Made by a program: the position numbers and the translations under genes
NCBI GenBank assembly: GCA_045657625.1
Contig: JAZOTM010000003.1
Span: 10,154-74,153, forward strand
Direction: 5' to 3'
DNA: 64,000 nucleotides
From: JAZOTM01 sp045657625
Lineage (GTDB): Bacteria > Bacillota > Clostridia > Lachnospirales > Lachnospiraceae
The notes under the pieces: generated by a model
The model's input: only the letters and a program-made list of their open reading frames with translations
The model's database searches: none
Told to the model about the DNA's origin: nothing
Shown: positions 17,191-24,745 of the stretch, piece by piece
Layout: each line of letters begins with the position of its first letter
How positions within the stretch are numbered: the stretch's first letter is position 1

Positions 17191-18042
17191 ATGGATTTAT
17201 GGTTTTCAGAGCTTCAGACACAAAATGTGAAATTGTCTTTGCGTGTGGAAAGACAGATTTTTTCTCAACAATCTGAGGTACAACGAATAGATGTCTTTGA
17301 AAGTAAAGAATTTGGTCGTATTTTGTCTTTGGATGGACACATTATGTTGACGGAACGTGATGAGTTCATTTACGACGAAATGATTACCCATGTGCCAATG
17401 GCAGTGCACAAGACTGCCAAGGATATCCTGGTCATTGGTGCCGGTGATGGTGGTGTGGTACGGGAATTGACTCGTTATGATCGGGTGGAGCATATTGATT
17501 TGGTAGAAATGGACCCACTGGTTGTGGAAGTTTGTCGTCAATTTTTGCCACAGAATGCCTGCCGTTTGGATGACAAACGCGTGCATATTCATTATGAAAA
17601 TGGATTGAAATTTTTACGTAAGTGTGAAAATAAATATGATTTGATTATTGTGGATTCCAATGACCCTTACGGTCCCATGGAAAGTCTTTTCACCAAGGAA
17701 TTCTATGGAAACTGCTTCAAGGCGTTAAAGGAAGACGGAATTATGGTCAACCAGCAGGGAAGTCCTTTCTATGATGAGGACGCCAGAGCTTGCAAACGTA
17801 GTCACAAACGTATTGTTAGCACCTTCCCAATCAGCCGCGTTTACCAGGCCCATATACCGACTTATGCAGCAGGTTATTGGTTGTTTGGATTTGCCAGCAA
17901 AAAATATCATCCGGTGGATGACTTTGATGCAGCAAGCTGGAGTGTGCTTGGATTAAAGACCAAGTATTACACCACAAGACTTCATCAAGGAGCTTTTTAT
18001 TTGCCGGCCTACTTAGAGGAGATGTTGCAGGATGTTGAATAG
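17191..18042 (+). CDS. speE: Spermidine synthase-family aminopropyltransferase
   Basis: A 283-residue SpeE-type enzyme with the SAM-fold motif VIGAGDGGVVRELTRY and the acidic motif IIVDSNDPYGPMESLFTKEFY that binds the amine substrate. It transfers aminopropyl from decarboxylated SAM to putrescine. No speD (SAM decarboxylase) is present in this window, so its donor must come from elsewhere, or the enzyme does something related. The ATG at 17191 follows AGGAGAAACG. It overlaps speB by 11 nt. Confidence 0.9.
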   Translation: MDLWFSELQTQNVKLSLRVERQIFSQQSEVQRIDVFESKEFGRILSLDGHIMLTERDEFIYDEMITHVPMAVHKTAKDILVIGAGDGGVVRELTRYDRVEHIDLVEMDPLVVEVCRQFLPQNACRLDDKRVHIHYENGLKFLRKCENKYDLIIVDSNDPYGPMESLFTKEFYGNCFKALKEDGIMVNQQGSPFYDEDARACKRSHKRIVSTFPISRVYQAHIPTYAAGYWLFGFASKKYHPVDDFDAASWSVLGLKTKYYTTRLHQGAFYLPAYLEEMLQDVE

Positions 18043-18901
18043 AAATGTAGAAACCTTTATCGGATGTGAAGCATCTTATGAAGATTCCAATATCGTTTTA
18101 TTTGGTGCACCTTTTGATTCTACTACCAGCTATCGACCGGGGACTCGCTTTGCTTCCAAAGCCATTCGAAGCGAAAGTTTTGGCTTGGAAACCTATAGTC
18201 CTTACCAGGACCGAGATTTGACGGATTATGCGATTTTTGACAGTGGAGATTTGGAGCTTCCTTTTGGAAATACAGAAGAAGCGCTTCGCCAGATTGAGGA
18301 ACGAACCAGAATCATTTTAGAGGATGGCAAGTTGCCTTTCATGATTGGCGGAGAACATTTGGTGACTTTGGGTGCTGTCCGAGCAGTATTTGAAAAATAT
18401 CCGGATTTGCATATCGTACATTTTGACGCTCATACGGATTTGCGTGATGAGTACTTAGGCGTTTCTTTGAGCCATGCAGCGGTGATTCGCCGTTGCTATG
18501 ACTTGGTAGGAGACGGAAAAATTTTTCAGTTTGGAATTCGTAGTGGTGATAGACCGGAATTCTACTGGGCTGCAGAGGGGCATACCCACTTGCAGAAATT
18601 CAATTTTGGTGGATTACAGCAGGTCATGGAAAGTTTACGTGGAAAACCGATATACTTTACCATTGATTTGGATGTGCTGGATCCATCTGTTTTCCCCGGA
18701 ACCGGTACGCCGGAAGCCGGAGGCGTGACTTTTATCGAATTATTAAATGCCATGCGAACCGTATGTGCAGGCCAGCAAATTGTTGGTTGTGATGTAAATG
18801 AACTTGCACCGCTTTTGGACCCGACAGGTGCATCCACAGCTGTGGCGTGCAAAGTGGTACGTGAATTATTATGTGCTTTAGAAGGAAAGGAGAACGAATA
18901 A
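18032..18901 (+). CDS. speB: Agmatinase (ureohydrolase family)
   Basis: A 289-residue binuclear-manganese ureohydrolase. Metal-binding motifs are GGEHLVTLG, HFDAHTDLRDE and DLDVLDPSVFPGTGTPE. It would convert agmatine from SpeA to putrescine and urea. The start overlaps the end of speE, which supports coupled translation. Agmatinase is more likely than arginase or formimidoylglutamase because of the surrounding genes. Confidence 0.9.
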   Translation: MLNRNVETFIGCEASYEDSNIVLFGAPFDSTTSYRPGTRFASKAIRSESFGLETYSPYQDRDLTDYAIFDSGDLELPFGNTEEALRQIEERTRIILEDGKLPFMIGGEHLVTLGAVRAVFEKYPDLHIVHFDAHTDLRDEYLGVSLSHAAVIRRCYDLVGDGKIFQFGIRSGDRPEFYWAAEGHTHLQKFNFGGLQQVMESLRGKPIYFTIDLDVLDPSVFPGTGTPEAGGVTFIELLNAMRTVCAGQQIVGCDVNELAPLLDPTGASTAVACKVVRELLCALEGKENE

Positions 18902-18902
18902 C

Positions 18903-20105
18903 ATGGGAAGAGCCCTTATTATTGGATGTGGAGGAGTTGCTAGCGTAGCAATTCACAAATGCTGTCAGAACAGCGATGTATTTGAAGAGATTATGATTGC
19001 AAGCCGTACAAAATCAAAGTGCGATGCGTTAAAAGAAAAATTAGAAGGTACTACCAAGACAAAGATTACAACTGCTCAGATTGATGCGGATGATGTGGAA
19101 GCTTTGACTGCTTTGATCAAAGAATACAATCCGGGTGTCGTTCTCAACTTGGCATTGCCATATCAGGATTTGCATATTATGGATGCTTGTCTTGCAGCCG
19201 GTGTTAGCTATGTAGATACAGCAAACTATGAGCCGGAAGATACTGCTCATTTTGAATATAGCTGGCAGTGGGCTTACAGAGAAAAATTTGAAAAGGCAGG
19301 ATTGACTGCAGTACTTGGTAGTGGATTCGATCCGGGTGTTACCGGAGTCTATTCTGCTTATGCGTTGAAGCATGAGTTCGATGAAATCAACTACATTGAT
19401 ATTTTGGATTGCAATGCCGGCGATCATGGGTATCCATTTGCAACCAACTTCAACCCGGAAATCAATATCCGTGAAGTTTCTGCAAAAGGAAGCTACTGGG
19501 AAAACGGTGCATGGGTAGAGACAGAGCCAATGGAAATCAAGCGCGTTTACAATTTCCCGGAGGTTGGGGAAAAAGATATGTACTTGCTTCACCATGAGGA
19601 AATCGAAAGCTTGGCACTCAATATGCCGGGGATCAAACGGATTCGTTTCTTCATGACCTTTGGACAGAGCTACTTAGATCATTTGCGTTGCTTGGAAGAT
19701 GTTGGAATGACCAGCATTGAGCCAATTATGTTTGAAGGAAAAGAAATAATTCCACTTCAGTTCTTAAAGGCTGTATTGCCGGATCCTGCATCTCTCGGAC
19801 CAAGAACTGTCGGAAAGACAAATATCGGATGTATTTTCCGTGGAAAGAAAGACGGAAAAGAAAAGACTTACTACTTGTATAACGTATGTGACCATCAGGA
19901 ATGCTACAAAGAAGTAGGAAGCCAGGCTGTTGCTTACACCACAGGTGTACCGGCAATGATCGGAGCGATGATGGTACTTACCGGCACATGGAATATGCCT
20001 GGTGTACACAACATTGAAGAATTTGATCCGGATCCATTTATGGAGGCATTAAACAAATGGGGACTTCCATGGCAGGAAAGCTTCAACCCGGATTTAGTAG
20101 ACTAA
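18903..20105 (+). CDS. Carboxyspermidine/carboxynorspermidine dehydrogenase (saccharopine dehydrogenase family)
   Basis: A 400-residue protein with an N-terminal Rossmann motif (ALIIGCGGVASVAIHKC) and the saccharopine dehydrogenase-type region VLGSGFDPGVTGVYSAY. In the alternative spermidine route it reduces the Schiff base of putrescine and aspartate semialdehyde to carboxyspermidine. The pairing with an nspC gene downstream distinguishes it from lysine-pathway relatives. It starts 1 nt after the speB stop codon. Confidence 0.88.
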   Translation: MGRALIIGCGGVASVAIHKCCQNSDVFEEIMIASRTKSKCDALKEKLEGTTKTKITTAQIDADDVEALTALIKEYNPGVVLNLALPYQDLHIMDACLAAGVSYVDTANYEPEDTAHFEYSWQWAYREKFEKAGLTAVLGSGFDPGVTGVYSAYALKHEFDEINYIDILDCNAGDHGYPFATNFNPEINIREVSAKGSYWENGAWVETEPMEIKRVYNFPEVGEKDMYLLHHEEIESLALNMPGIKRIRFFMTFGQSYLDHLRCLEDVGMTSIEPIMFEGKEIIPLQFLKAVLPDPASLGPRTVGKTNIGCIFRGKKDGKEKTYYLYNVCDHQECYKEVGSQAVAYTTGVPAMIGAMMVLTGTWNMPGVHNIEEFDPDPFMEALNKWGLPWQESFNPDLVD

Positions 20106-20123
20106 TTACGTGTTTATAGAATT

Positions 20124-20154
20124 GCTCGTGTAGCATCTTGCTGCACGAGCAGTT
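20124..20154 (+). terminator. Intra-operon hairpin between the dehydrogenase and nspC
   Basis: GCTCGTGTAGC (20124-20134) pairs with GCTGCACGAGC (20140-20150) with one mismatch and a 5-nt loop, followed by AGTTTT. The T tract is weak, so partial termination or a 3' stabilising hairpin is as likely as full termination. Confidence 0.55.
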
Positions 20155-20201
20155 TTCGAATTATCCTGAATTTTAAAATCGTAAAAGAAAAAGGGGAAAC
20201 C

Positions 20202-21341
20202 ATGAAAAGACAGGAAATACATACGCCTTGTTACATCATTGATGTGGAAAAATTAGAAGATAATTTAAAGATATTAAATCAAGTGGAGCAGGAGACCGGG
20301 TGCAAAATTTTGCTGGCACAAAAGGCTTTTTCTTGTTTTCCGCTGTATTCCCTGATTGGAAAATATATCAGTGGTACGGCAGCCTCCGGATTGTATGAAG
20401 CCAGACTTGGAAAAGAAGAAATGGGAAAGGAAACCCATGTTTTTTCCGCAGCTTATCGAGAAGATGAAGTGGAGGAATTGGTGAAATATGCAGATCATAT
20501 GGTGTTTAATTCGGTATCTCAGCTGGCAAAATTCGGTACTTTTTTCAAAGAAAAAGGAAAAAGTATGGGACTGCGAATAAATCCGGAATGCTCTACCCAG
20601 GAAGGACATGAAATTTATGATCCTTGTGCAAAGGGAAGCCGTCTGGGTGTGACTTTGGAAAGCTTTGAACGGGAAATGACACCGGAGCTTTTGGCTCTTT
20701 TGGATGGATTTCACTTTCACACCCTCTGTGAGCAGAATTCTGACGATTTAGAGAAGACTTTGGTGGTATTTGAGGAAAAGTTCCGCAAATATTTTTCGGG
20801 CTTAAAATGGATAAATTTCGGCGGAGGACATCATATCACTAGAGAAGATTATGATTTGGAATGCTTGAAGCGTTGTATTTGTCATGTGCAGGATACTTAT
20901 GGCGTGCAGGTGTACTTGGAGCCGGGAGAAGCAGTGGCTTTGAATGCCGGGGAATTGGATACCACCGTTTTAGATATTACAGAAAACAGTGGATACAATG
21001 CAATTCTGGATACCAGTGCAGCATGCCATATGCCGGATGTTTTGGAAATGCCCTATCGTCCACCACTAAAAGATAGTTTTGAGGCAGAGGAAAAAACATA
21101 CACCTATCGTTTGGGTGGACCGACCTGTTTATCCGGTGATTACATCGGTACTTACTCTTTTGAAACACCGTTACATGTAGGAGATCGTCTGACTTTTCAA
21201 GACATGGCAATTTACTCTATGGTAAAAAATAACACATTTAACGGAATGCCCTTGCCTTCGATTGTATTGAAAAAAGAACAGGAAAACTACGAAGTTCTAA
21301 GGAGTTTCTCTTATTCCGACTTTAAAGGCCGTTTGGGGTGA
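20202..21341 (+). CDS. nspC: Carboxynorspermidine/carboxyspermidine decarboxylase
   Basis: A 379-residue fold-III PLP decarboxylase of the NspC type. The N-terminal HTPCYIIDVEKLEDN and LLAQKAFSCFPLY carry the expected PLP lysine; FHFHTLCEQ and NFGGGHH bind phosphate; EPGEAVALNAG lies near the C-terminus. It would remove the carboxyl group of carboxyspermidine to give spermidine. The ATG at 20202 follows AAAGGGGAAACC. It ends the operon. Confidence 0.92.
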   Translation: MKRQEIHTPCYIIDVEKLEDNLKILNQVEQETGCKILLAQKAFSCFPLYSLIGKYISGTAASGLYEARLGKEEMGKETHVFSAAYREDEVEELVKYADHMVFNSVSQLAKFGTFFKEKGKSMGLRINPECSTQEGHEIYDPCAKGSRLGVTLESFEREMTPELLALLDGFHFHTLCEQNSDDLEKTLVVFEEKFRKYFSGLKWINFGGGHHITREDYDLECLKRCICHVQDTYGVQVYLEPGEAVALNAGELDTTVLDITENSGYNAILDTSAACHMPDVLEMPYRPPLKDSFEAEEKTYTYRLGGPTCLSGDYIGTYSFETPLHVGDRLTFQDMAIYSMVKNNTFNGMPLPSIVLKKEQENYEVLRSFSYSDFKGRLG

Positions 21342-21385
21342 TTTTGTATATTATGTACAAAGATAGGTAAAATTTACGAAAAAAA

Positions 21386-21414
21386 TTGACATTTTAGCAA
21401 TCTGCTGGTAGTAT
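21386..21414 (+). promoter_or_regulatory. Strong promoter upstream of a non-coding transcript
   Basis: TTGACA at 21386, exactly 17 nt, then TAGTAT at 21409. No credible start codon with a ribosome site follows before the terminator at 21584. A 10-bp inverted repeat has one arm in the spacer (TAGCAATCTG, 21395-21404) and the other at 21503-21512. Confidence 0.75.
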
Positions 21415-21420
21415 TTATAT

Positions 21421-21619
21421 CAGCGACGATGTTCGAAATGTAGGAAATAATCAAGAAAAAGGTCGACATTTTTTTGCTTATCTTTTTGCTTTTGGGACAT
21501 GTCAGATTGCTAGAGATGTATTGGGGAAATGGGAGCGTGAATTTCTTTTGCAAGGGGGTTGCAAAAGAAACAAAGAGTTATTTAAAAACCTTTCGGTTAG
21601 GGGGACCGAAAGGTTTTTT
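21421..21619 (+). ncRNA. Candidate small RNA of about 200 nt
   Basis: This stretch lies between nspC and the convergent ECF gene. It starts about 7 nt after a near-consensus promoter and ends in a strong terminator. Inside is a perfect 12-bp hairpin, TTTCTTTTGCAA (21542-21553) with its complement (21559-21570), whose loop is GGGGG. The terminator loop is also G-rich (TAGGGGG). The only open frame, from a TTG at 21474, has no ribosome site and crosses both hairpins. I do not recognise 6S, tmRNA, RNase P or SRP RNA in it. Confidence 0.6.
21584..21619. terminator. Bidirectional terminator between the small RNA and the ECF gene
   Basis: AAAAACCTTTCGGT (21584-21597) pairs with ACCGAAAGGTTTTT (21605-21618), a 14-bp stem with T runs readable from either side. 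It would end the + strand small RNA and the minus-strand transporter transcript, whose stop is at 21646. Confidence 0.85.
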
Positions 21620-21645
21620 GGGTTCAAGGTGTTTTTTCAAAAATT

Positions 21646-22194
21646 CTATTGATTTCGTTTGATGTTTCTCAAAATCGGTGAAAGCAAAATCGCTACAATC
21701 ACACCGAAGATTCCTTGTACAATATTAAAGGGTACACTGGCCAGAGCAGAAGTGGCTGCAGCAAGCAGTGCGGTATCGGATGTACCGGACCCGGATAAGT
21801 AGACGAGCCCTGTTTCATAAAGAAAATAAAAGACAATCATAAAAAGTTCTGCGGGAATTCCGGCGAATAAAACCGGAATCGCCAGAGGTGCTTCTTTTTT
21901 CCATTTATGGTACAAAAAACCGGCGATGTAAGCAGTACCGGCTTTGATGAAAAATGTGCCCGGTACATAGAGAATATAGCCGGAAAATAAATCGGAAAAC
22001 ATGGAGCCGACTCCGGCAGCCAAGGCACCGGTCAGGCCATTTAGATAAAAGCCACAAATCAGAACCAGAGCGTCGCCCATATGAATATACCCCATGGTGG
22101 GGGTTTGAATTTTTATAATCATAGTAGCGATACAAGTAAAGGCGGAAAGTAAGGCGGCCTGTACCAATCGCTGGATTTTTAAGTTTGGGTTCAT
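21646..22194 (-). CDS. ECF-type transporter substrate-binding (S) component
   Basis: A 182-residue membrane protein with about six hydrophobic segments and the S-component pattern LVQAALLSAFTCIAT at the N-terminus, then MGYIHMGDALVLICG and GVGSMFSDLFSGY. S components capture a vitamin or cofactor precursor and share an EcfA/A'/T module encoded elsewhere. The substrate is not predictable here; the protein resembles the general 'ECF transporter S component' group. The start at 22194 follows AAAAGGAGATTT on the minus strand. No riboswitch was seen upstream in the short shared region with capA. Confidence 0.85.
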   Translation of the reverse strand: MNPNLKIQRLVQAALLSAFTCIATMIIKIQTPTMGYIHMGDALVLICGFYLNGLTGALAAGVGSMFSDLFSGYILYVPGTFFIKAGTAYIAGFLYHKWKKEAPLAIPVLFAGIPAELFMIVFYFLYETGLVYLSGSGTSDTALLAAATSALASVPFNIVQGIFGVIVAILLSPILRNIKRNQ

Positions 22195-22318
22195 AAGGAA
22201 ATCTCCTTTTTTATATAAACTGAAACAAAGTATACGAAAAAATACAGAAAATGTCTAATCAAAAAAAGTAATGGTCGGTTATACTATATACATAGAATGA
22301 AAAAGGTGGGAAAGTGTT

Positions 22319-23467
22319 GTGAATAAAGTACTTCGTATATTTTTATATGTGGCTTCCCTTGCGGTACTTGGAGTATTGGGGGTTTTCATGTACCGAAGTG
22401 TGAAGGCGCAAAACAGTCAAGTGGATGAAAGTCCTGCAGTAGTGCAGGAAACAGAAGCTGTGCTTCCGGAGACGGAAAGCGAAATTTTGGAGACAGTAGA
22501 GGTGGAAACCGAAACGGAAGAACCGGAGGAAGACAGTACTACGTTGTTTTTTACCGGGGATATTTTAATTGGAGATGCGGTAATTTCCAATTATAACTCC
22601 GGTGGATTATCGGCATTGCTGTCCGACACCTATGTGGAAGAAATGCAAAACGCAGACATTACCATGGTTAATGAAGAATTTCCATTTAGCACCAGAGGGG
22701 AAGCAGCAGATAAGGAATATACCTTTGAAGCGGATCCTTCTTATGTTTCGATTTTTCAGGAAATGGGAATTGATATCGTGACCTTGGCAAACAATCACAT
22801 TTTGGATTTTGGTACAGAGGCATTGCTGGATACCTGTGATACCTTAGATGCAGCCGGCATTTTGTATGCAGGAGCAGGCGAAAATGCAGAGAGTGCAAAG
22901 GCGCTGCAAATTATTGAAAAGAATGGTATGAAATTTGGATTTTTAGCAGCTTCTCGTGTGTGGCCGGAAACCAGTTGGGCTGCAGGAACAAGCTCTCCCG
23001 GGGTGTTTGGTACCTATGATCCGACGCAGCTTTTGGCAGCCATTGAAGAAGCCAAAGAGCAATGTGATTTCTTGACGGTCTATGTACATTGGGGCGTGGA
23101 AAGAAGTACCACACCGGAAGATTACCAAATTTCCTTGGCGACCCGCTATGCAGAAGCCGGTGCGGATTTGATTATTGGGGCGCATCCTCATGTTTTGCAG
23201 GGTGCAAGCTATGTAAACGGTGTGCCGGTTTTTTATAGTTTGGGAAATTTCTTGTTTAGCTATTCTTCCTTTGATACGGCAGCGTTAAAGGTTGTGGTTT
23301 CACAGGATGGAAGTGCCACCTACCAATTGATTCCCGGAACTTCCTCTTCTGCGTATACCACGGCATTGGAAGGATCGCCGGCGATTGCGGCACTGGAAAA
23401 CATCAGTGCTCTTTCTATTGACGCTTATATTGATTCTGAGGGGTATTTACATTCGGAGACGGAATAG
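22319..23467 (+). CDS. CapA-family metallophosphoesterase-like protein, membrane-anchored
   Basis: A 382-residue protein. Residues 4-26 form a membrane segment or signal anchor, residues 33-75 are a Glu/Thr-rich linker, and the rest is a CapA/PgsA domain: FTGDILIGD, NEEFPFSTRG, NNHILDFG, VHWGVE and GAHPHVLQG with their metal-binding Asp, Asn and His residues. CapA proteins are linked to poly-gamma-glutamate or cell-envelope polymer synthesis, but stand-alone copies without capBC, as here, are of uncertain role. The start is GTG at 22319 after AGGTGGG. Confidence 0.85.
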   Translation: MNKVLRIFLYVASLAVLGVLGVFMYRSVKAQNSQVDESPAVVQETEAVLPETESEILETVEVETETEEPEEDSTTLFFTGDILIGDAVISNYNSGGLSALLSDTYVEEMQNADITMVNEEFPFSTRGEAADKEYTFEADPSYVSIFQEMGIDIVTLANNHILDFGTEALLDTCDTLDAAGILYAGAGENAESAKALQIIEKNGMKFGFLAASRVWPETSWAAGTSSPGVFGTYDPTQLLAAIEEAKEQCDFLTVYVHWGVERSTTPEDYQISLATRYAEAGADLIIGAHPHVLQGASYVNGVPVFYSLGNFLFSYSSFDTAALKVVVSQDGSATYQLIPGTSSSAYTTALEGSPAIAALENISALSIDAYIDSEGYLHSETE

Positions 23468-23588
23468 CAAATATGTTGTATGAATTTGTCAGAAAAAATT
23501 TTTATATAAGCAGAATAGACAAATAATTCTTCAAGATATATAATTTTATTAGAATTATGTCTGAAAATCAGAAGAGGCAGAGGTAACT

Positions 23589-24707
23589 ATGGGTAAAAAA
23601 ATTCTAATCATTGATGATGCACAAAAAGACAGAGAGGAAATGAAAGCCGCTCTGGGCCCTCAGTTTGAAGTGTTAGAAAGCCCTTCAGCAAAGGCGGGAT
23701 TAGAACTTATTTTAAAGGGAATGAATGAAATCAGCATGGTGCTTTTGGATTTAGCTATGCCGGAAATGGATGGAATTCAATTACTAACCATGTTGTCCCA
23801 AAGAAAAATTACAGAGCGTGTGTGTGTTGTGGTGGTAACAGCAAATCAGACGGTGGATATGGAAAGAAAATGTTTTTCCTTAGGTGCGAAGGAGTACATT
23901 CGTAAACCTTTTGATGCGCTGATTTTTAAACAGCGTGTTTTGAATTTGCTGACCATTTCAAAGACACAGGAAGCCTTAGAGGCGGAAGTGAAGAAACAGA
24001 CAGAGACGGTGCGAAAACAATACTCCTTACTGGAAGGTCGTACAGACCAATTGAAAGAGGTAAATGAAAAAATCATGGAATCTCTTGGCACCATCGTAGA
24101 AAGTCGTAACTTAAATGATGGAGAGCACATTCATCATGTAAAACATATTACAGAAATTTTGGCAAAACAGGTGCAAAAGGATTATCCGGAATATGGTTTG
24201 ACGGATGAACTGGTGAGCCAGTATGTCAATGCCAGCACTTTGCATGACATTGGAAAAATTGCAGTACCGGATAGCATTTTGTTGAAACCGGCAAAATTGA
24301 CGGCTGAGGAAAAGGACGTGATGCGTTCTCATACCACAAAGGGTAGTGAAATGATGCATCAGTTACATTCGATTTTAGGCAGCGGATCGGAAGCAGATAA
24401 GGCTTACGAAAAGATTTGCTATGACGTATGTCGTTCGCATCATGAGAGATATGATGGTGCCGGTTATCCGGATGGATTAAAGGGGGATGATATTCCTCTT
24501 TGTGCGCAGATTGTATCTTTGGCAGATGAGTATGATAGCTTGGTAAGTGAAAGACCTTATAAAAATGCAATTCCTCGTGCAGAGGCCTTTCAGATGATTA
24601 TACAGGGAGATTTGGGAGTGTTTAATCCAAAATTATTGGAATGTTTCCGAAAGAATCAGGTACAGATTCAGGCGGTATTTGATGAGTCACAAATATTGGA
24701 ATCATAA
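23589..24707 (+). CDS. Response regulator with HD-GYP c-di-GMP phosphodiesterase domain
   Basis: A 372-residue two-domain protein. The receiver domain (1-125) has phosphoacceptor D54 in VLLDLAMPEMDG. A coiled-coil linker (about 125-160) leads to an HD-GYP domain with H219-D220 (LHDIGKIAVPD) and HHERYDGAGYPDG. It would hydrolyse cyclic di-GMP under control of an unknown histidine kinase not encoded next to it. The ATG at 23589 follows AGAGGCAGAGG. It lies 38 nt before fapA and may be co-transcribed with it. Confidence 0.92.
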   Translation: MGKKILIIDDAQKDREEMKAALGPQFEVLESPSAKAGLELILKGMNEISMVLLDLAMPEMDGIQLLTMLSQRKITERVCVVVVTANQTVDMERKCFSLGAKEYIRKPFDALIFKQRVLNLLTISKTQEALEAEVKKQTETVRKQYSLLEGRTDQLKEVNEKIMESLGTIVESRNLNDGEHIHHVKHITEILAKQVQKDYPEYGLTDELVSQYVNASTLHDIGKIAVPDSILLKPAKLTAEEKDVMRSHTTKGSEMMHQLHSILGSGSEADKAYEKICYDVCRSHHERYDGAGYPDGLKGDDIPLCAQIVSLADEYDSLVSERPYKNAIPRAEAFQMIIQGDLGVFNPKLLECFRKNQVQIQAVFDESQILES

Positions 24708-24745
24708 AATACTGGAATCATAATTAGTTAGCAGGGAGAAGGCTT

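Noticed and set aside
19041..19595. 184-residue minus-strand frame inside the carboxyspermidine dehydrogenase gene
   Set aside because: Antisense shadow; composition and length are explained by the codon pattern of the real gene.
21474..21662. 62-residue open frame in the gap after nspC
   Set aside because: TTG start without a ribosome site, crosses a hairpin and a terminator; the region is better explained as a small RNA.
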